64,000 nt of DNA, taken from positions 1 through 64,000 of the forward strand of contig JAITUC010000051.1 in the NCBI GenBank assembly GCA_031286585.1, written 5' to 3'. Below the pieces are notes generated by a model that worked only from the letters and a program-made list of their open reading frames with translations, did not search any database and was not told the DNA's origin. Source of the DNA: Delftia acidovorans (GTDB lineage Bacteria > Pseudomonadota > Gammaproteobacteria > Burkholderiales > Burkholderiaceae_C). Numbering within the stretch: position 1 is the first letter of the stretch; each line of letters starts with the position of its first letter. Positions 34,986-44,736 of the stretch are shown piece by piece. The position numbers and the translations under genes were made by a program.

Positions 34986-37081
34986 GCGGATGCACCTTTA
35001 AGAATCGAGCCGATGCGGATGGTGTGCGTTTCGGGGATCTCGCTGTGGGCGAGAACCTGCAGACGCGGCGCCACGCGACGCACCAGGCGGGCAATGGAAT
35101 TGCGGATGGAATCGGGAACCAGCAGGCAGGCAGGCAGGCCCAGCTCTTCTTGCTGGTTGGCCATGTCGGCCGCCTTCTGGGTGAGGATCTCGGCCACGCC
35201 GGGATCCAGTGAGGGGGAGCCGGGGTTGGACAGGGCCTGCACCAGCAGGCGCTCGAGTCCGGGCTCGATGGCGATGACGTTCAGCTCGCGGGTCGGGCCG
35301 TAGATCTGCTGGACGATGGAAGGCGACAGCGCGATGCGCACGCGGCGGGCCAGCTCCACAGGGTCCTGCGTGGTCGAGGAATGCTCGGCCAGCGTCTCGA
35401 TGATGGTGCGGATGTCACGCACGTGCACCGAGTCTTCCAGCAGCAGCTGGAGCACTTTCTGGAACGTCGTGATGGACACCATTTTCGGAATGACTTCTTC
35501 GATCAACTTGGGAGCCAGCTTGGCCACATGCTCCACCAACTGCTGCGTCTCTGTACGGCTGATCAGCTTGGCGGCATGCACTTGCATCAAGTGTGACAAA
35601 TGGGTGGCCATCACGGTTTCCGAATCAACCACGGTAAAGCCTGCCATTTGTGCCGCTTCCTTCTGGCGCTCGTCGATCCAGTGGGCGGGCAGGCCGAAGG
35701 CCGGGTCCGTGGTCTGGGTGCCGATCAGCGGGGTGCTGATGCCGCCCGGATTGATGGCCAGGAACATGCCGGGGAAGGCCTCGCCCTCGCCCACCATCAC
35801 GCCGCGCAGGGTGATGCGGTAGGCGCTGGGCTTGAGCTCCAGGTTGTCGCGCACATGCACGGCGGGGGGGAGAAAGCCCACTTCCTGGGCGAACTTGCGG
35901 CGCACGCCCTTGATGCGGGTCAGCAGGTCGCCCTGGCGGCCCTTGTCCACCAGGGTGATCAGGCGGTAGCCCAGTTCCAGGCCCAGCAGGTCCACGGGCT
36001 GCAGGTCGTCCCAGGTGGCTTCGCCGTCGCTGGGCGCGGCCACGGGTGCGGGCGCCTGGGTCTGCTGGGAGGCACGTTCCTGCTGGCGGCGCGAGAGCAT
36101 CCAGGCCAGCCAGCCCAGCAACGCGCCCGTGCACAGGAACACGACGTGCGGCATGCCCGGAATGACGCCCAGCAGGCCCAGCACGCCGGCCGTGATGCCC
36201 AGCACCTTGGGCGACATGAACAGCTGCTGCGCGATCTGCTGGCCCATGTCGGATTCCTTGCCCACGCGCGAGATCACCATGGCCGCGGCCACCGAGATCA
36301 GCAGGCCGGGGATCTGCGCGACCAGCGCATCGCCCACGGCCAGCAGGATGTAGCTGTCGGCGGCCTGGCCGGCCGACAGGCCGTGCTGGATCATGCCGAT
36401 GGCGAAGCCGCCGATGATGTTGATCACCAGGATCAGGATGCCCGCGATGGCGTCGCCGCGCACGAACTTGCTGGCACCGTCCATGGAGCCGAAGAAGTTG
36501 GCCTCTTCCTGAACCTCGGCGCGGCGGCGCTTGGCTTCCTTTTCGTCGATCAGGCCGGCGTTCAGGTCGGCGTCCACGGCCATCTGCTTGCCGGGCATGG
36601 CGTCCAGGGTGAAGCGGGCCGAGACTTCGGCGATACGCTCGGCACCCTTGGTGATCACCACGAAGTTGATCACCACCAGGATGGCGAACACGATCAGGCC
36701 GACGGCGAAGTTGCCGCCGATCAGGAAGTGGCCGAAGGCCTCGATCACCGCGCCTGCCGCGCCGGGGCCGGTGTGGCCCTCCAGCAGCACCACGCGGGTG
36801 GAGGCCACGTTCAGCGACAGGCGCATCAGCGTGGTCAGCAGCAGCACCGAGGGAAAGGCGGCGAAGTCCAGCGGCCGGATCATGTAGGCCGCCACCATCA
36901 TCACCATCAGCGCCACGGCGATGTTCAGCGTGAAGAAGGTGTCCAGCAGCCACGGCGGAATGGGGAGCACCATCAACGCCAGGATGGCCACCACCAGCAG
37001 CGGCGCCATCAGGCCCTGAGCGAACTTGGCGTTCTCGCTCGACCACATCGATTGCAGGGATTGGAGCGGATTCGTCGTCAT
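34982..37081 (-). CDS. flhA: Flagellar export gate protein FlhA
   Basis: 699 residues, usual length. The N-terminal half has about eight membrane helices and the conserved FHIPEP-type segment region (LMRLSLNVASTRVVLLEGHTG), and the C-terminal half is the cytoplasmic export-ring domain (GVRRKFAQEVGFLPPAVHVRDN, and the conserved end VLAHSEIPETHTIRIGSI). FlhA is the major gate of the flagellar type III exporter and binds chaperone-substrate complexes such as FliS-FliC. It overlaps flhB upstream and flhF downstream by four bases each. Confidence 0.97.
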   Translation of the reverse strand: MTTNPLQSLQSMWSSENAKFAQGLMAPLLVVAILALMVLPIPPWLLDTFFTLNIAVALMVMMVAAYMIRPLDFAAFPSVLLLTTLMRLSLNVASTRVVLLEGHTGPGAAGAVIEAFGHFLIGGNFAVGLIVFAILVVINFVVITKGAERIAEVSARFTLDAMPGKQMAVDADLNAGLIDEKEAKRRRAEVQEEANFFGSMDGASKFVRGDAIAGILILVINIIGGFAIGMIQHGLSAGQAADSYILLAVGDALVAQIPGLLISVAAAMVISRVGKESDMGQQIAQQLFMSPKVLGITAGVLGLLGVIPGMPHVVFLCTGALLGWLAWMLSRRQQERASQQTQAPAPVAAPSDGEATWDDLQPVDLLGLELGYRLITLVDKGRQGDLLTRIKGVRRKFAQEVGFLPPAVHVRDNLELKPSAYRITLRGVMVGEGEAFPGMFLAINPGGISTPLIGTQTTDPAFGLPAHWIDERQKEAAQMAGFTVVDSETVMATHLSHLMQVHAAKLISRTETQQLVEHVAKLAPKLIEEVIPKMVSITTFQKVLQLLLEDSVHVRDIRTIIETLAEHSSTTQDPVELARRVRIALSPSIVQQIYGPTRELNVIAIEPGLERLLVQALSNPGSPSLDPGVAEILTQKAADMANQQEELGLPACLLVPDSIRNSIARLVRRVAPRLQVLAHSEIPETHTIRIGSILKGASA

Positions 37082-38253
37082 GGAGCAGTACCTTCAGCGG
37101 TCGCGGCGGCGCCTGGCGCGCGGCGGCCCTGGTGCGGATCGAGTTCGGCGGGCACGGCGGGTTCGCCGAGATCGCCAGGCATGGGGCCTTCGCCGCGCAG
37201 CGCGGCCTTCAGGCGGTAGACGTAGGCCAGGACCTGGGCCACGGCCGTGTACAGCGCGGCGGGAATGGCCTGGTCCAGGTCGGCGTGCGCATACAGGGCG
37301 CGCGCCAGCATGGGGGATTCGAGCACCGGAATCTTGTGGGCGCCCGCGACTTCGCGGATCTTCAGCGCCACCAGGTCCGTGCCCTTGGAGATGACCTGCG
37401 GGGCGGCCATGGTCTTTTCGTCGTAGCGCAGGGCCACGGCATAGTGCGTGGGGTTGGTGACCACGAAGTCGGCGCGCGGCACGGCGTTGACGCTGGCGCG
37501 GTCGGCGATCTCGCGCTGCTTCTGGCGGATCTTGCTCTTGATCTGCGGATTGCCGTCGGACTCCTTGTGCTCCTGCTTGACTTCCTCATGGCTCATCTTC
37601 AGGCGTGACTTGAACAGGTAGGCCTGCAGCGGCACGTCGATCACGGCCATCAGGAACACCACCAGCAGCAGCACGGCCACGCCGCTGGCCAGCCATTGCC
37701 CCGTCATGGACAGCGCCATGGCCGAGGGCTGGGAGGAGATGGCGGCGATCTCGGCGAGATGGCTGCTCAGGAACTTCCAGGCCACGAAGGCGAGGATGGC
37801 CGTCATCGCCACCATCTTCGCCACGGTGACCATCTGCTGCTTGGAAAACAGGTTGGTCAGGCCCGACAGCGGATTGAGCCGGTTGAACTGCGGCTGAATG
37901 GGCTTGAGGCTCAGGATCCAGCCGCCGGCCAGCATGCCCGACAGCACGGCTGCAGCCGTGGTCACGGCGGCAACGCCCAGGGAAATCTTCAGGCCCAGGC
38001 TGCCCATGGACAGCATGCGTTCCATCATCAGGGCCGGCGTCTTGGCCGTGTGTGCGTCGAACGCCAGTTGCTGAGCCAGCGCCATGCGCAGGTGCTGGAT
38101 CAGGGGCTCGGCGCCCATCAGCATCATCAGCGCGCCGGTGCCCAGGATGGCCAGGTGGGACAGGTCCCGAGAGCGCGCACCCTGGCCGTCAGAACGCGTC
38201 TTCTGCAGTTTGCGTTCGGTGGCGGGAAGGCTTTTGTCTTGGCTGGAGTCCAT
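37078..38253 (-). CDS. flhB: Flagellar export switch protein FlhB
   Basis: 391 residues. Four membrane helices occupy about 32-215, and the cytoplasmic domain has the autocleavage motif N267-P268-T269-H270 in FVVTNPTHYAVAL, used to switch from hook to filament export. The tail after residue 350 is Pro/Ala-rich and longer by about 15-20 residues than enteric FlhB. Gene overlaps flhA by four bases. The 218 bases upstream contain a hairpin but no gene. Confidence 0.96.
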   Translation of the reverse strand: MDSSQDKSLPATERKLQKTRSDGQGARSRDLSHLAILGTGALMMLMGAEPLIQHLRMALAQQLAFDAHTAKTPALMMERMLSMGSLGLKISLGVAAVTTAAAVLSGMLAGGWILSLKPIQPQFNRLNPLSGLTNLFSKQQMVTVAKMVAMTAILAFVAWKFLSSHLAEIAAISSQPSAMALSMTGQWLASGVAVLLLVVFLMAVIDVPLQAYLFKSRLKMSHEEVKQEHKESDGNPQIKSKIRQKQREIADRASVNAVPRADFVVTNPTHYAVALRYDEKTMAAPQVISKGTDLVALKIREVAGAHKIPVLESPMLARALYAHADLDQAIPAALYTAVAQVLAYVYRLKAALRGEGPMPGDLGEPAVPAELDPHQGRRAPGAAATAEGTAP

Positions 38254-38305
38254 GGCGCAATGACGGAAGGATTTGCGTCATTGTCGGAACAAGCCAGGAA
38301 GGCGA

Positions 38306-38324
38306 AGCCCCGATAAGCGGGGCT
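38306..38324. other. Hairpin between cheZ and flhB
   Basis: AGCCCCG (38306-38312) and CGGGGCT (38318-38324) form a 7-bp stem with loop ATAAG. No T-run follows on either strand. It may be a weak terminator or processing site between the che and flh parts of the minus-strand cluster. The rest of 38254-38471 shows nothing I can name. Confidence 0.35.
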
Positions 38325-38471
38325 CAAGCGGCGCTTATGGGCTGTCTGCACAAGGGGTGGCGCGGCAGCCGCATGGTGCAAGGGCGCCGCGAAGATGGCA
38401 CGCAGCCCCTTGCGCCCAGGCGAAAGAGGCTGCCGTGCAATGGGGGGAGGCGACGGGCGCCTCCGGGGCGA

Positions 38472-39086
38472 TCAGAATCCCAGGCTGGCCAGGAGATCGT
38501 CCACCTGGGACTGCGAAGTCACCACATCGGGCGTCTTCTCGGGATCGACCACGGGGCCGGCGAGGTGCTCCTTGGGTTTTTCCAGGGGCTCCAGCGCCGT
38601 CTGCTGCGGGTTGGGCGAGGTCTGGATGAGCAACTGCACCAGCTGGTCCTCCAGATCGGCGGCCAGCGAGACCACGCGGGCGATGACCTGGCCCGTGAGA
38701 TCGTGGAAGTCCTGGGACATCATGATCTCGGTCAGGTGCTCGTCGGCCTGCCGCGTGCCCTGCTCGACTTCCTCCAGGAAGTTCATCACCCGGCCCTTGG
38801 CCACGGCCGCCACGGGATCCTCGACCATCTGTGCCCGCATGGCGCGTACACGCTCGGCCAGCCGGTCCTGCTGGACCTTGGCCAATTCGACGCGGTTCAG
38901 AACCTTCTCGGCGGCTTCTCCGGTCAGCCGCGCAATGTAGGAAAGGCGGCTTTGCGCGTCCGGCAGCTCTCCCATGCTGCCGCGCAATCGGTCCGCATAG
39001 CCCAGCTCGTTGAGCGAGTCATGCAGCTGGCGCGTGAGAACGCCCACCTTGTAGTGGACGCTGTCGGGGACATCCGGGTTGCTCAT
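38472..39086 (-). CDS. cheZ: Chemotaxis phosphatase CheZ
   Basis: 204 residues, mostly long helices. The catalytic motif SQDFHDLTGQVI holds the Asp and Gln that dephosphorylate CheY-P, and the last residues QSQVDDLLASLGF form the CheY-binding peptide typical of CheZ. It lies 10 bases after the cheY stop, the common cheY-cheZ pair. Its product ends the chemotactic signal at the flagellar motor. Confidence 0.95.
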   Translation of the reverse strand: MSNPDVPDSVHYKVGVLTRQLHDSLNELGYADRLRGSMGELPDAQSRLSYIARLTGEAAEKVLNRVELAKVQQDRLAERVRAMRAQMVEDPVAAVAKGRVMNFLEEVEQGTRQADEHLTEIMMSQDFHDLTGQVIARVVSLAADLEDQLVQLLIQTSPNPQQTALEPLEKPKEHLAGPVVDPEKTPDVVTSQSQVDDLLASLGF

Positions 39087-39096
39087 GGCACGTGCC

Positions 39097-39483
39097 CTAC
39101 AGGCCCAGCTTTTTGAGGATCAGGTTGACTTTCTCTTCCAGCGTGGCCTTGGTGAAGGGCTTGACGATGTAGCCTGCCGCGCCGCCCTGGGCCGCTGCCA
39201 CGATGTCCTCCTTGCGTGCCTCGGCCGTCACCATCAGCACGGGAAGGTGCTTGAGTTTGTCGTCCTGCTTGATTTCGGTGAGCAGCTGGAAGCCGTTCAT
39301 GTTGGGCATGTTGATGTCCGTCACCACGAAATCAAACTTGCTGTTGCGCAGCTTGTGCAGTGCCACGACGCCGTCTTCGGCTTCATCGGCTTCGGGAAAG
39401 CCGCTCTCCTTGAGCAGATTGCGCACGATGCGCCGCATGGTGGAGAAGTCGTCAACGATCAAAAAACGCAGGGCATTAGCCAC
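39097..39483 (-). CDS. cheY: Chemotaxis response regulator CheY
   Basis: 128 residues, a single receiver domain. The acidic pocket is D11-D12, the phosphorylated aspartate is D56 in VVTDINMPNMNG, the switch Thr is in LMVTAEA and the conserved Lys in YIVKPF. Phospho-CheY binds the motor switch to change rotation. CheA, which phosphorylates it, is not in this window. A sigma-28-like promoter overlaps the end of motB, 100 bases upstream. Confidence 0.96.
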   Translation of the reverse strand: MANALRFLIVDDFSTMRRIVRNLLKESGFPEADEAEDGVVALHKLRNSKFDFVVTDINMPNMNGFQLLTEIKQDDKLKHLPVLMVTAEARKEDIVAAAQGGAAGYIVKPFTKATLEEKVNLILKKLGL

Positions 39484-39582
39484 GTGAGGCCCTTTCGGTC
39501 GGTAGGTGCTCGGTACTGGTAAGAATCCGCCGCGATGGTAACAATATGAAACCTTCTTGGCGCAATGTGGGAATTTTCCTGC

Positions 39583-39610
39583 TTTTCGGCAGCATCGGGC
39601 GCAAACCTTA
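39583..39610 (-). promoter_or_regulatory. Sigma-28-like promoter for cheYZ
   Basis: On the minus strand TAAGGTTT (39603-39610), 12 bases, GCCGAAAA (39583-39590). The -10 agrees with GCCGATAA in seven of eight positions and the -35 is near TAAAGTTT; the spacer is one base longer than usual. It overlaps the motB stop codon and would start transcription about 90 bases before cheY. Confidence 0.5.
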
Positions 39611-40645
39611 ATTTGTTACACGATCAGGTGACGCGGGCGCAGACGGGGCAGTTGCAGGCGAGGTGGCAGCGGGCTGTGCCGCGGTCTCGCCGGTTGCGGG
39701 TTCGGTGGTGGCCGCATTCGCCGTGCCGCCATTGCCGCCTGCCAAGGATGGCGGCAAGGCGTTGCGTGTCACAGGTCCGCGGTGGCCCAGCAGGCGCTTT
39801 TCGGCCTCCTGCGTGAGCACGGTGATGGTGATGCGCCGGTTCTGCGGGGCACGCGGATCATCGGGCAGCAGCAGGTCGCTGCTGGCCAGGCCGGTGATGC
39901 GGGCCAGCTGGTTCAGCGGCATGCCGGCCGCCACCAGCTCGCGGCGCGAGGCGTTGGCACGGTCGGACGACAGCTCCCAGTTGCTGTAGCCACGGTCGGC
40001 GTTGCCGTAAGGGGCGGCATCGGTATGGCCGGACAGGCTGATGCGGTTTTCCGCGCCCGCCAGCGCTGCGCCCACTTCGCGCAGGATGTCGCGCATATAG
40101 GGTTTGACCATGGCGCTGCCGCTGTCGAACATGGGGCGGTTTTGCTCATCCACGATCTGGATCTGCAGGCCGTCGGGCGTCACGTCGGTGCGGATCTGCG
40201 AGCGGAATTCGTTCAGGCGCGCATTGCTGGTGATCATCGCGTCCACCTTGGCCTTGAGCGCCTTGATGCGGTTGGAATCCACCTGGGCCTGATCGGCGCG
40301 GCCTGCATCGACGCTGGTGCGCCGGTTGGAGCTGTCCGCCGCCTCCGAGCGCCGCACCTGGCCGTGCACCTTGGCCAGGTCGTTGCCGCCGCCGGGAATC
40401 ACGCTGGAGCTGTTGCCTGCGCCATCGCCGCCGGCCATCGCCACCTTCAGCGGCGAGGAAAAATACGCCGCAATGCCCTGCAGCTCGCCCTTGGCCGTGG
40501 AGCCCAGAAGCCACATCAGCAGGAAGAAGGCCATCATCGCGGTCACGAAGTCGGCATAGGCGATCTTCCAGGCACCGCCGTGGGGTGCATGCGCAGTCTT
40601 CTTGACGCGCTTGATGATGATCGGCTGTAACTTTTTCTCTGCCAT
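39608..40645 (-). CDS. motB: Flagellar stator protein MotB
   Basis: 345 residues. The single membrane helix follows GGAWKIAYADFVTAMMAFFL, with the proton-carrying D32 at the same place as in E. coli. The C-terminal OmpA-like peptidoglycan-binding domain lies at about 150-285 (SLSGHTDAAPYG, SDRANASRRELVAAGM). The last 60 residues are Ala/Pro/Thr-rich and probably disordered. It anchors the stator to the wall and forms the proton channel with MotA, 24 bases upstream. Confidence 0.95.
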   Translation of the reverse strand: MAEKKLQPIIIKRVKKTAHAPHGGAWKIAYADFVTAMMAFFLLMWLLGSTAKGELQGIAAYFSSPLKVAMAGGDGAGNSSSVIPGGGNDLAKVHGQVRRSEAADSSNRRTSVDAGRADQAQVDSNRIKALKAKVDAMITSNARLNEFRSQIRTDVTPDGLQIQIVDEQNRPMFDSGSAMVKPYMRDILREVGAALAGAENRISLSGHTDAAPYGNADRGYSNWELSSDRANASRRELVAAGMPLNQLARITGLASSDLLLPDDPRAPQNRRITITVLTQEAEKRLLGHRGPVTRNALPPSLAGGNGGTANAATTEPATGETAAQPAATSPATAPSAPASPDRVTN

Positions 40646-40669
40646 GGCTTGACGCTGCTGGACGCAGGA

Positions 40670-41530
40670 TTACTTCTTGCCCTTGACGTGGGTTTCCAGT
40701 TCCAGGAACCCGGGACGTTCGGTAGAGAACAGCACCTTGCGGCCGAACTCGATGGCCGTGGCGGGGTTGTAGCCCTGCATGCTGGCCAGCAAGGTGGTCT
40801 TGATGCACTCCAGTTCCTTGGCGGCATCCTGGGCGCGTTGCTCCACCAGGCCGGCCATGGGTTCCACCAGCGCATAGGCCAGCAAAATGCCCAGGAAGGT
40901 ACCGACCAGGGCCGAGGCGATCATGCCGCCCAGCACGGAAGGCGGCTGGCCCACCGAGCCCATGGTGTTCACCACGCCCAGCACGGCCGCGATAATCCCG
41001 AAGGCGGGCAGGGCGCCGGCCAGGCGGGTCAACGCATTGACCGGGGCATGGGCCTCGGCGTGATGCGCCTCGATCTCGCTGTCCATCAGCGACTCGATCT
41101 CATGGGAGTTGAGGTTGCCCGACACCATCATGCGCAGGTAGTCGGTCAGGAACTCCACCACATGGTGGTCTGCCAGCAGCTCTGGGTACTTGGTGAAGAT
41201 GGGCGACTCGTTGGGAGCCTCCACATCGCCTTCGATGGACATCAGGCCTTCCTTGCGGGCCTTCTGCAGAATCTCGTACAGCAGGGCCATCAGCTCCATG
41301 AAGCGGGCCTTGGTGTAGCGCGAGCTCTTCATCACGCCAGGGATGGCCTTGGCCGTGGCCTTGAGCACCTTGGGCTGGTTGCACACGATGAAGGCGCCGA
41401 TGGCGCCGCCGCCGATGGTCACCATCTCGAAGGGCAGGGCCTTGAGAATGACCTGGACGTTGCCCCCGTGCAGCACATAGGTGCCGAAGATGCAACCGAA
41501 GGCGACGATGTATCCGATGATGACAAGCAT
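40670..41530 (-). CDS. motA: Flagellar stator protein MotA
   Basis: 286 residues with four membrane helices. The cytoplasmic loop contains the conserved charged stretch (TKARFMELMALLYEILQKARKEG), and the third helix has LPAFGIIAAVLGVVNTM with the important Pro. MotA forms the stator pentamer around MotB and converts proton flow to torque. The start at 41530 begins with MLVIIGYIVAFG as in other MotA; a frame upstream to 41641 lacks support. A well-matching sigma-28 promoter lies 123 bases before the start. Confidence 0.96.
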   Translation of the reverse strand: MLVIIGYIVAFGCIFGTYVLHGGNVQVILKALPFEMVTIGGGAIGAFIVCNQPKVLKATAKAIPGVMKSSRYTKARFMELMALLYEILQKARKEGLMSIEGDVEAPNESPIFTKYPELLADHHVVEFLTDYLRMMVSGNLNSHEIESLMDSEIEAHHAEAHAPVNALTRLAGALPAFGIIAAVLGVVNTMGSVGQPPSVLGGMIASALVGTFLGILLAYALVEPMAGLVEQRAQDAAKELECIKTTLLASMQGYNPATAIEFGRKVLFSTERPGFLELETHVKGKK

Positions 41531-41905
41531 GGGAGTGGATTCTGTCAGAGGTGTCCCGATGGAAAAGTCGGAACTGGCTTGGAAATGCGCGCTTGTTTTG
41601 ACACTGGGCCTTGGCGGGGCGGCGGCCATCGACGAACCCATGGCTTGTCAAGCTATCGGCCGCAGGCATCAATACTTGAGAGTCCTGGGATGCAGGTGTA
41701 AACGCGCCGCTGAGCGCCAAAAGCCCAAAAAGGCCGGCAAATCGGTGCCTGTTTGAATCTTGCAAGGCGGGCGCTTAACGTTGGATCGCGCCGCGCGCAT
41801 GCGAGGATAGTCGGCACAGTTTTATTCTTTGTGTCACCGCGCGCACAAGCGTGCCGACTGCGGGCCGGCCGCGGGCGGGCCTGATACTTCCTCTGCTGCA
41901 CCGTC
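41531..41905. other. 375-base divergent region between motA and the glycosyltransferase gene
   Basis: It contains the motA sigma-28 promoter at 41653-41679 on the minus strand. For the plus-strand glycosyltransferase I see AT-rich sequence near 41818-41835 (CAGTTTTATTCTTTGTGTC) that may hold its promoter, but no clear -35/-10 pair. No flhDC genes are present here, although these often neighbour motA in related bacteria. Confidence 0.55.
41653..41679 (-). promoter_or_regulatory. Sigma-28 promoter of motAB
   Basis: On the minus strand TCAAGTAT (41672-41679), exactly 11 bases, then GCCGATAG (41653-41660). This matches TCAAGTTT-N11-GCCGATAA in 14 of 16 positions. Transcription would begin near 41646, 116 bases before motA. 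Confidence 0.78.
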
Positions 41906-43567
41906 ATGTCATCTTCACCTCTTGCCAACGCCTTCGCTGCCGCTGCGCAGCCGCCCAGCATCGACAGCGAGCTGACCCGCATCCGCGCCATGGTCGATCG
42001 TGCGCAGTTCCTCGAAGCCCTGTCGGAACTGGCGCAACTGGTGGCGCGGGAGCCGCGCAACTCCAAGGTCTGGCTGCACATCGGCTTTGTCTACGTGCGC
42101 ATGAGCATCTGGCCCCAGGCCATGGACGCCCTGCAGATGGCGCTGGAGATCGAACCGCGCATGCCCAACGCCCAGCGCCTGCTGGCACTGGCACTGTTCA
42201 GCACGGGGCGCCGCCAGGAAGCCTGCGACCTGATCGACGACGCCTGCCGCCATGCCAAGAACGAGAACACGCACTGGATGACGCGGGCCTACATCCACTC
42301 GCACACCAGCAGCGACCCGCTCAAGTCACTGGAAGTCGCACGTGACTGGGGCCGGCGCTTCGCCGACCCGCTCACCCGCAACGCCAAGCCACTGCCCCCG
42401 CGCGACCGCAATCCCCGCAAGAAACTCAAGGTCGGCTATGTCACGGCCGACTTCCGCCAGCACTCGGTGGCCTTCTTCATGCGGCCCGTGCTGGAGCACC
42501 ACAACCCCGACAACGTCGAAATCCACGTCTACTCCAGCGGCCGCCCCGACAAGATGACCGAAAAGCTGCGCGCCCTGGTGCCGCACTGGCACGATGCAGT
42601 CGAGCAGACCGACGACCAGCTCTACGAACAGATCCGCGCCGACGGCATCGACGTGCTGGTAGACCTGTCCGGCTTCACCCTGGGCCACCGCCTGGAAGTC
42701 TTTGCCCGCCGCGCCGCGCCCGTGCAGGTGACCTGGCTGGGCTACATGCATACGTTGGGGATGAAGGCCATGGATTACCGGCTGGTGGATGGCGCCATTG
42801 CTCCACCCAGCCATGCTCCCCACTATTCGGAAAAGCTGTTCCAGCTGCGATGCATGGCCAGCTACGCGCCGCCCGAATACTCGCCGTTGTGCGACGAGCC
42901 TCCCATGCTGCGCAATGGCTATCCCACGCTGATCTCACTCAACAACTCGGCCAAGCTCACCGACGAGATGCTGGCCGTCTGGGCACGCATCCTGCACGAG
43001 CGCCAGGACGCGCGCCTGATCATCATGGTCAAGGAACAGGACCCGGACGCCGCGCAAGCCCACATGCAGCCGCGCGTACAGGCGGCCGGCATGCCGCTGG
43101 ACCGGGTGTCCGTGCTGCACCAGCAGCCGCTGGATGGGTTCATGGAACTGGCGCACATTGCCGACGTGGCTCTGGATACCTCGCCCATTTCCGGAGGGAC
43201 GACGACCTTGCATGCGCTGTGGATGGGCCTGCCCATCGTGACGCTGGACGCGCTCCGCGGCGTGGATGCGTCCACGGCCGCGACATTGCGGGGCATCGGT
43301 TTCGGGGGTGAGATTGCCAAGGATGTGGACGGTTACGTACAGGCTGCGCTGCGCCTCATGGAGGACCCGGCGCGGCTGGCGCAGCAGCGCAGCCAGGCCC
43401 GTTCGTTGCTTGAGGCCAGTGTCCTGATGAACTATCCCGAACGCACGGCGGAGCTGGAGAAGGCCTACCGGTTCATGTGGATCAACTGGCTGCGCGGCGA
43501 CCATCAGACCCTGAGCGTGGGAGCCGATCTCCAGCATTTGCTGGCCCAAGTGGAAGCCGCTGCATGA
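41906..43567 (+). CDS. TPR/GT41 (OGT-like) glycosyltransferase, probable flagellin O-glycosyltransferase
   Basis: 553 residues. Residues about 20-140 hold two or three TPR-like repeats (AQFLEALSELAQLVAREPRNSKVW), and about 170-545 form the GT41 catalytic part: KVGYVTADFRQHSVAFFM, DGIDVLVDLSGFTLGHRLEVFA, VTWLGYMHTLGMKAMDYRL, LDTSPISGGTTTLHALWMG. GT41 enzymes transfer a sugar from a nucleotide donor to Ser/Thr of proteins. Position between motA and the flagellin genes, and overlap by four bases with an amino-sugar aminotransferase gene, make flagellin the likely target; donor sugar is unknown. Confidence 0.85.
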   Translation: MSSSPLANAFAAAAQPPSIDSELTRIRAMVDRAQFLEALSELAQLVAREPRNSKVWLHIGFVYVRMSIWPQAMDALQMALEIEPRMPNAQRLLALALFSTGRRQEACDLIDDACRHAKNENTHWMTRAYIHSHTSSDPLKSLEVARDWGRRFADPLTRNAKPLPPRDRNPRKKLKVGYVTADFRQHSVAFFMRPVLEHHNPDNVEIHVYSSGRPDKMTEKLRALVPHWHDAVEQTDDQLYEQIRADGIDVLVDLSGFTLGHRLEVFARRAAPVQVTWLGYMHTLGMKAMDYRLVDGAIAPPSHAPHYSEKLFQLRCMASYAPPEYSPLCDEPPMLRNGYPTLISLNNSAKLTDEMLAVWARILHERQDARLIIMVKEQDPDAAQAHMQPRVQAAGMPLDRVSVLHQQPLDGFMELAHIADVALDTSPISGGTTTLHALWMGLPIVTLDALRGVDASTAATLRGIGFGGEIAKDVDGYVQAALRLMEDPARLAQQRSQARSLLEASVLMNYPERTAELEKAYRFMWINWLRGDHQTLSVGADLQHLLAQVEAAA

Positions 43568-44736
43568 CCCGCCATCCCGAGCCGGGCTGGATGCCTTTGC
43601 TGGTGCCGGACATGCCTTCTCCGCAAGCGCTGATGCCATGGCTGGAGCGCATGCAGTCGGCACGGCACTATTCAAATTTCGGGCCGCTGGTGCGGGAGCT
43701 GGAGGCGGAGTTCGCGCAACGCTTCGCATTGCCTGTTGAACAGGTCACTACGGTAGCCAATGCCACACAGGGGTTGGAGCTTGTGCTGCAAGCGCTGGGG
43801 CTGCCGACAGGCGCTCGCGTACTGCTGCCCACGTTCACCTTCGTGGCCAGTGCCACTGCCGTGCTGCGAGCCGGTTTGGTGCCCGTGCTGGCGGATGTCG
43901 ATCCGTGCAGCTGGATGATGACGCCCGATATTGCTCGAGCGGCCTGTGCCGGCGTGCGTATTGATGCGGTGCTGACGGTGGCGACTTTTGGCATGCCGCA
44001 CGATATGCAGGCGTGGCAGCAGTTCGAACAGGACACTGGCGTGCCGGTCATCGTTGACGCAGCTGCTGCCTACGGCAGCCAGTGGTTGCAAGGCGCGCAG
44101 GGCACCTTGGTCTTCAGCATGCACACGACCAAAAGTCTCCCCGCAGGGGAGGGCGGACTGGTTGTTTCTACCCGTCCGGGGTTGGCGGCCAGGGTTCGTC
44201 AACTGTCCAACTTCGGCATCAACCTCGATCCGGAGGCGGGCCTGCCCGTTGGGGCACTGGCCCATGCCGGTACCAATGCCAAGATGAGCGAGTACCACGC
44301 CGCCATTGCGCTGGAAATGCTCGGGCGGTGGGAACTCCATGCCGAAGAACGCCGCAATCTGCATGACAGCTTGAGGCAAGATCTGAACCTGGCCAGCAAC
44401 CGATCCCTGGTATGGCAGGCACAAGGCGGCGGGGCGTGCCTGATGGCTCCGACCTTGTTGTGTGCACAGCTACCCAGCGAGAAGGCGCGCGATCGATTGG
44501 AGCAGGCCTGCCGGCAAGCCCGTATCACTACGCGACGCTGGTATCAGCCGCTGCTGCAGCATATGGATGTGCTGCACAAGCATTGCATTGTGCTTGAGAC
44601 CCCTCACGCTGAAATGCTGGCAAGAACCCTTTTGGGCTTACCATTTTTTATGAGCATGTCTTGCGAGCAGCGTCGAGATATTCTGGATGTGATGCGTGAA
44701 TCTATGGGTTCATGTGTATTGAGCGAACACCATTGA
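43564..44736 (+). CDS. DegT/DnrJ/EryC1-family sugar aminotransferase (VioA/PseC-like)
   Basis: 390 residues in fold type I. Family features: NATQGLELVLQALGL at about 66-80, LPTFTFVASATAVLRAGLVPVLADVD at 89-113, the PLP-ring aspartate D165 in VIVDAAAAYG, and K190 in FSMHTTKSLPAGEGG. Such enzymes convert a nucleotide-linked keto sugar to an amino sugar. It overlaps the GT41 gene by four bases, so sugar making and transfer are coupled. The late part is slightly AT-richer. Which sugar (for example 4-amino-4,6-dideoxyglucose) is inference. Confidence 0.86.
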   Translation: MTRHPEPGWMPLLVPDMPSPQALMPWLERMQSARHYSNFGPLVRELEAEFAQRFALPVEQVTTVANATQGLELVLQALGLPTGARVLLPTFTFVASATAVLRAGLVPVLADVDPCSWMMTPDIARAACAGVRIDAVLTVATFGMPHDMQAWQQFEQDTGVPVIVDAAAAYGSQWLQGAQGTLVFSMHTTKSLPAGEGGLVVSTRPGLAARVRQLSNFGINLDPEAGLPVGALAHAGTNAKMSEYHAAIALEMLGRWELHAEERRNLHDSLRQDLNLASNRSLVWQAQGGGACLMAPTLLCAQLPSEKARDRLEQACRQARITTRRWYQPLLQHMDVLHKHCIVLETPHAEMLARTLLGLPFFMSMSCEQRRDILDVMRESMGSCVLSEHH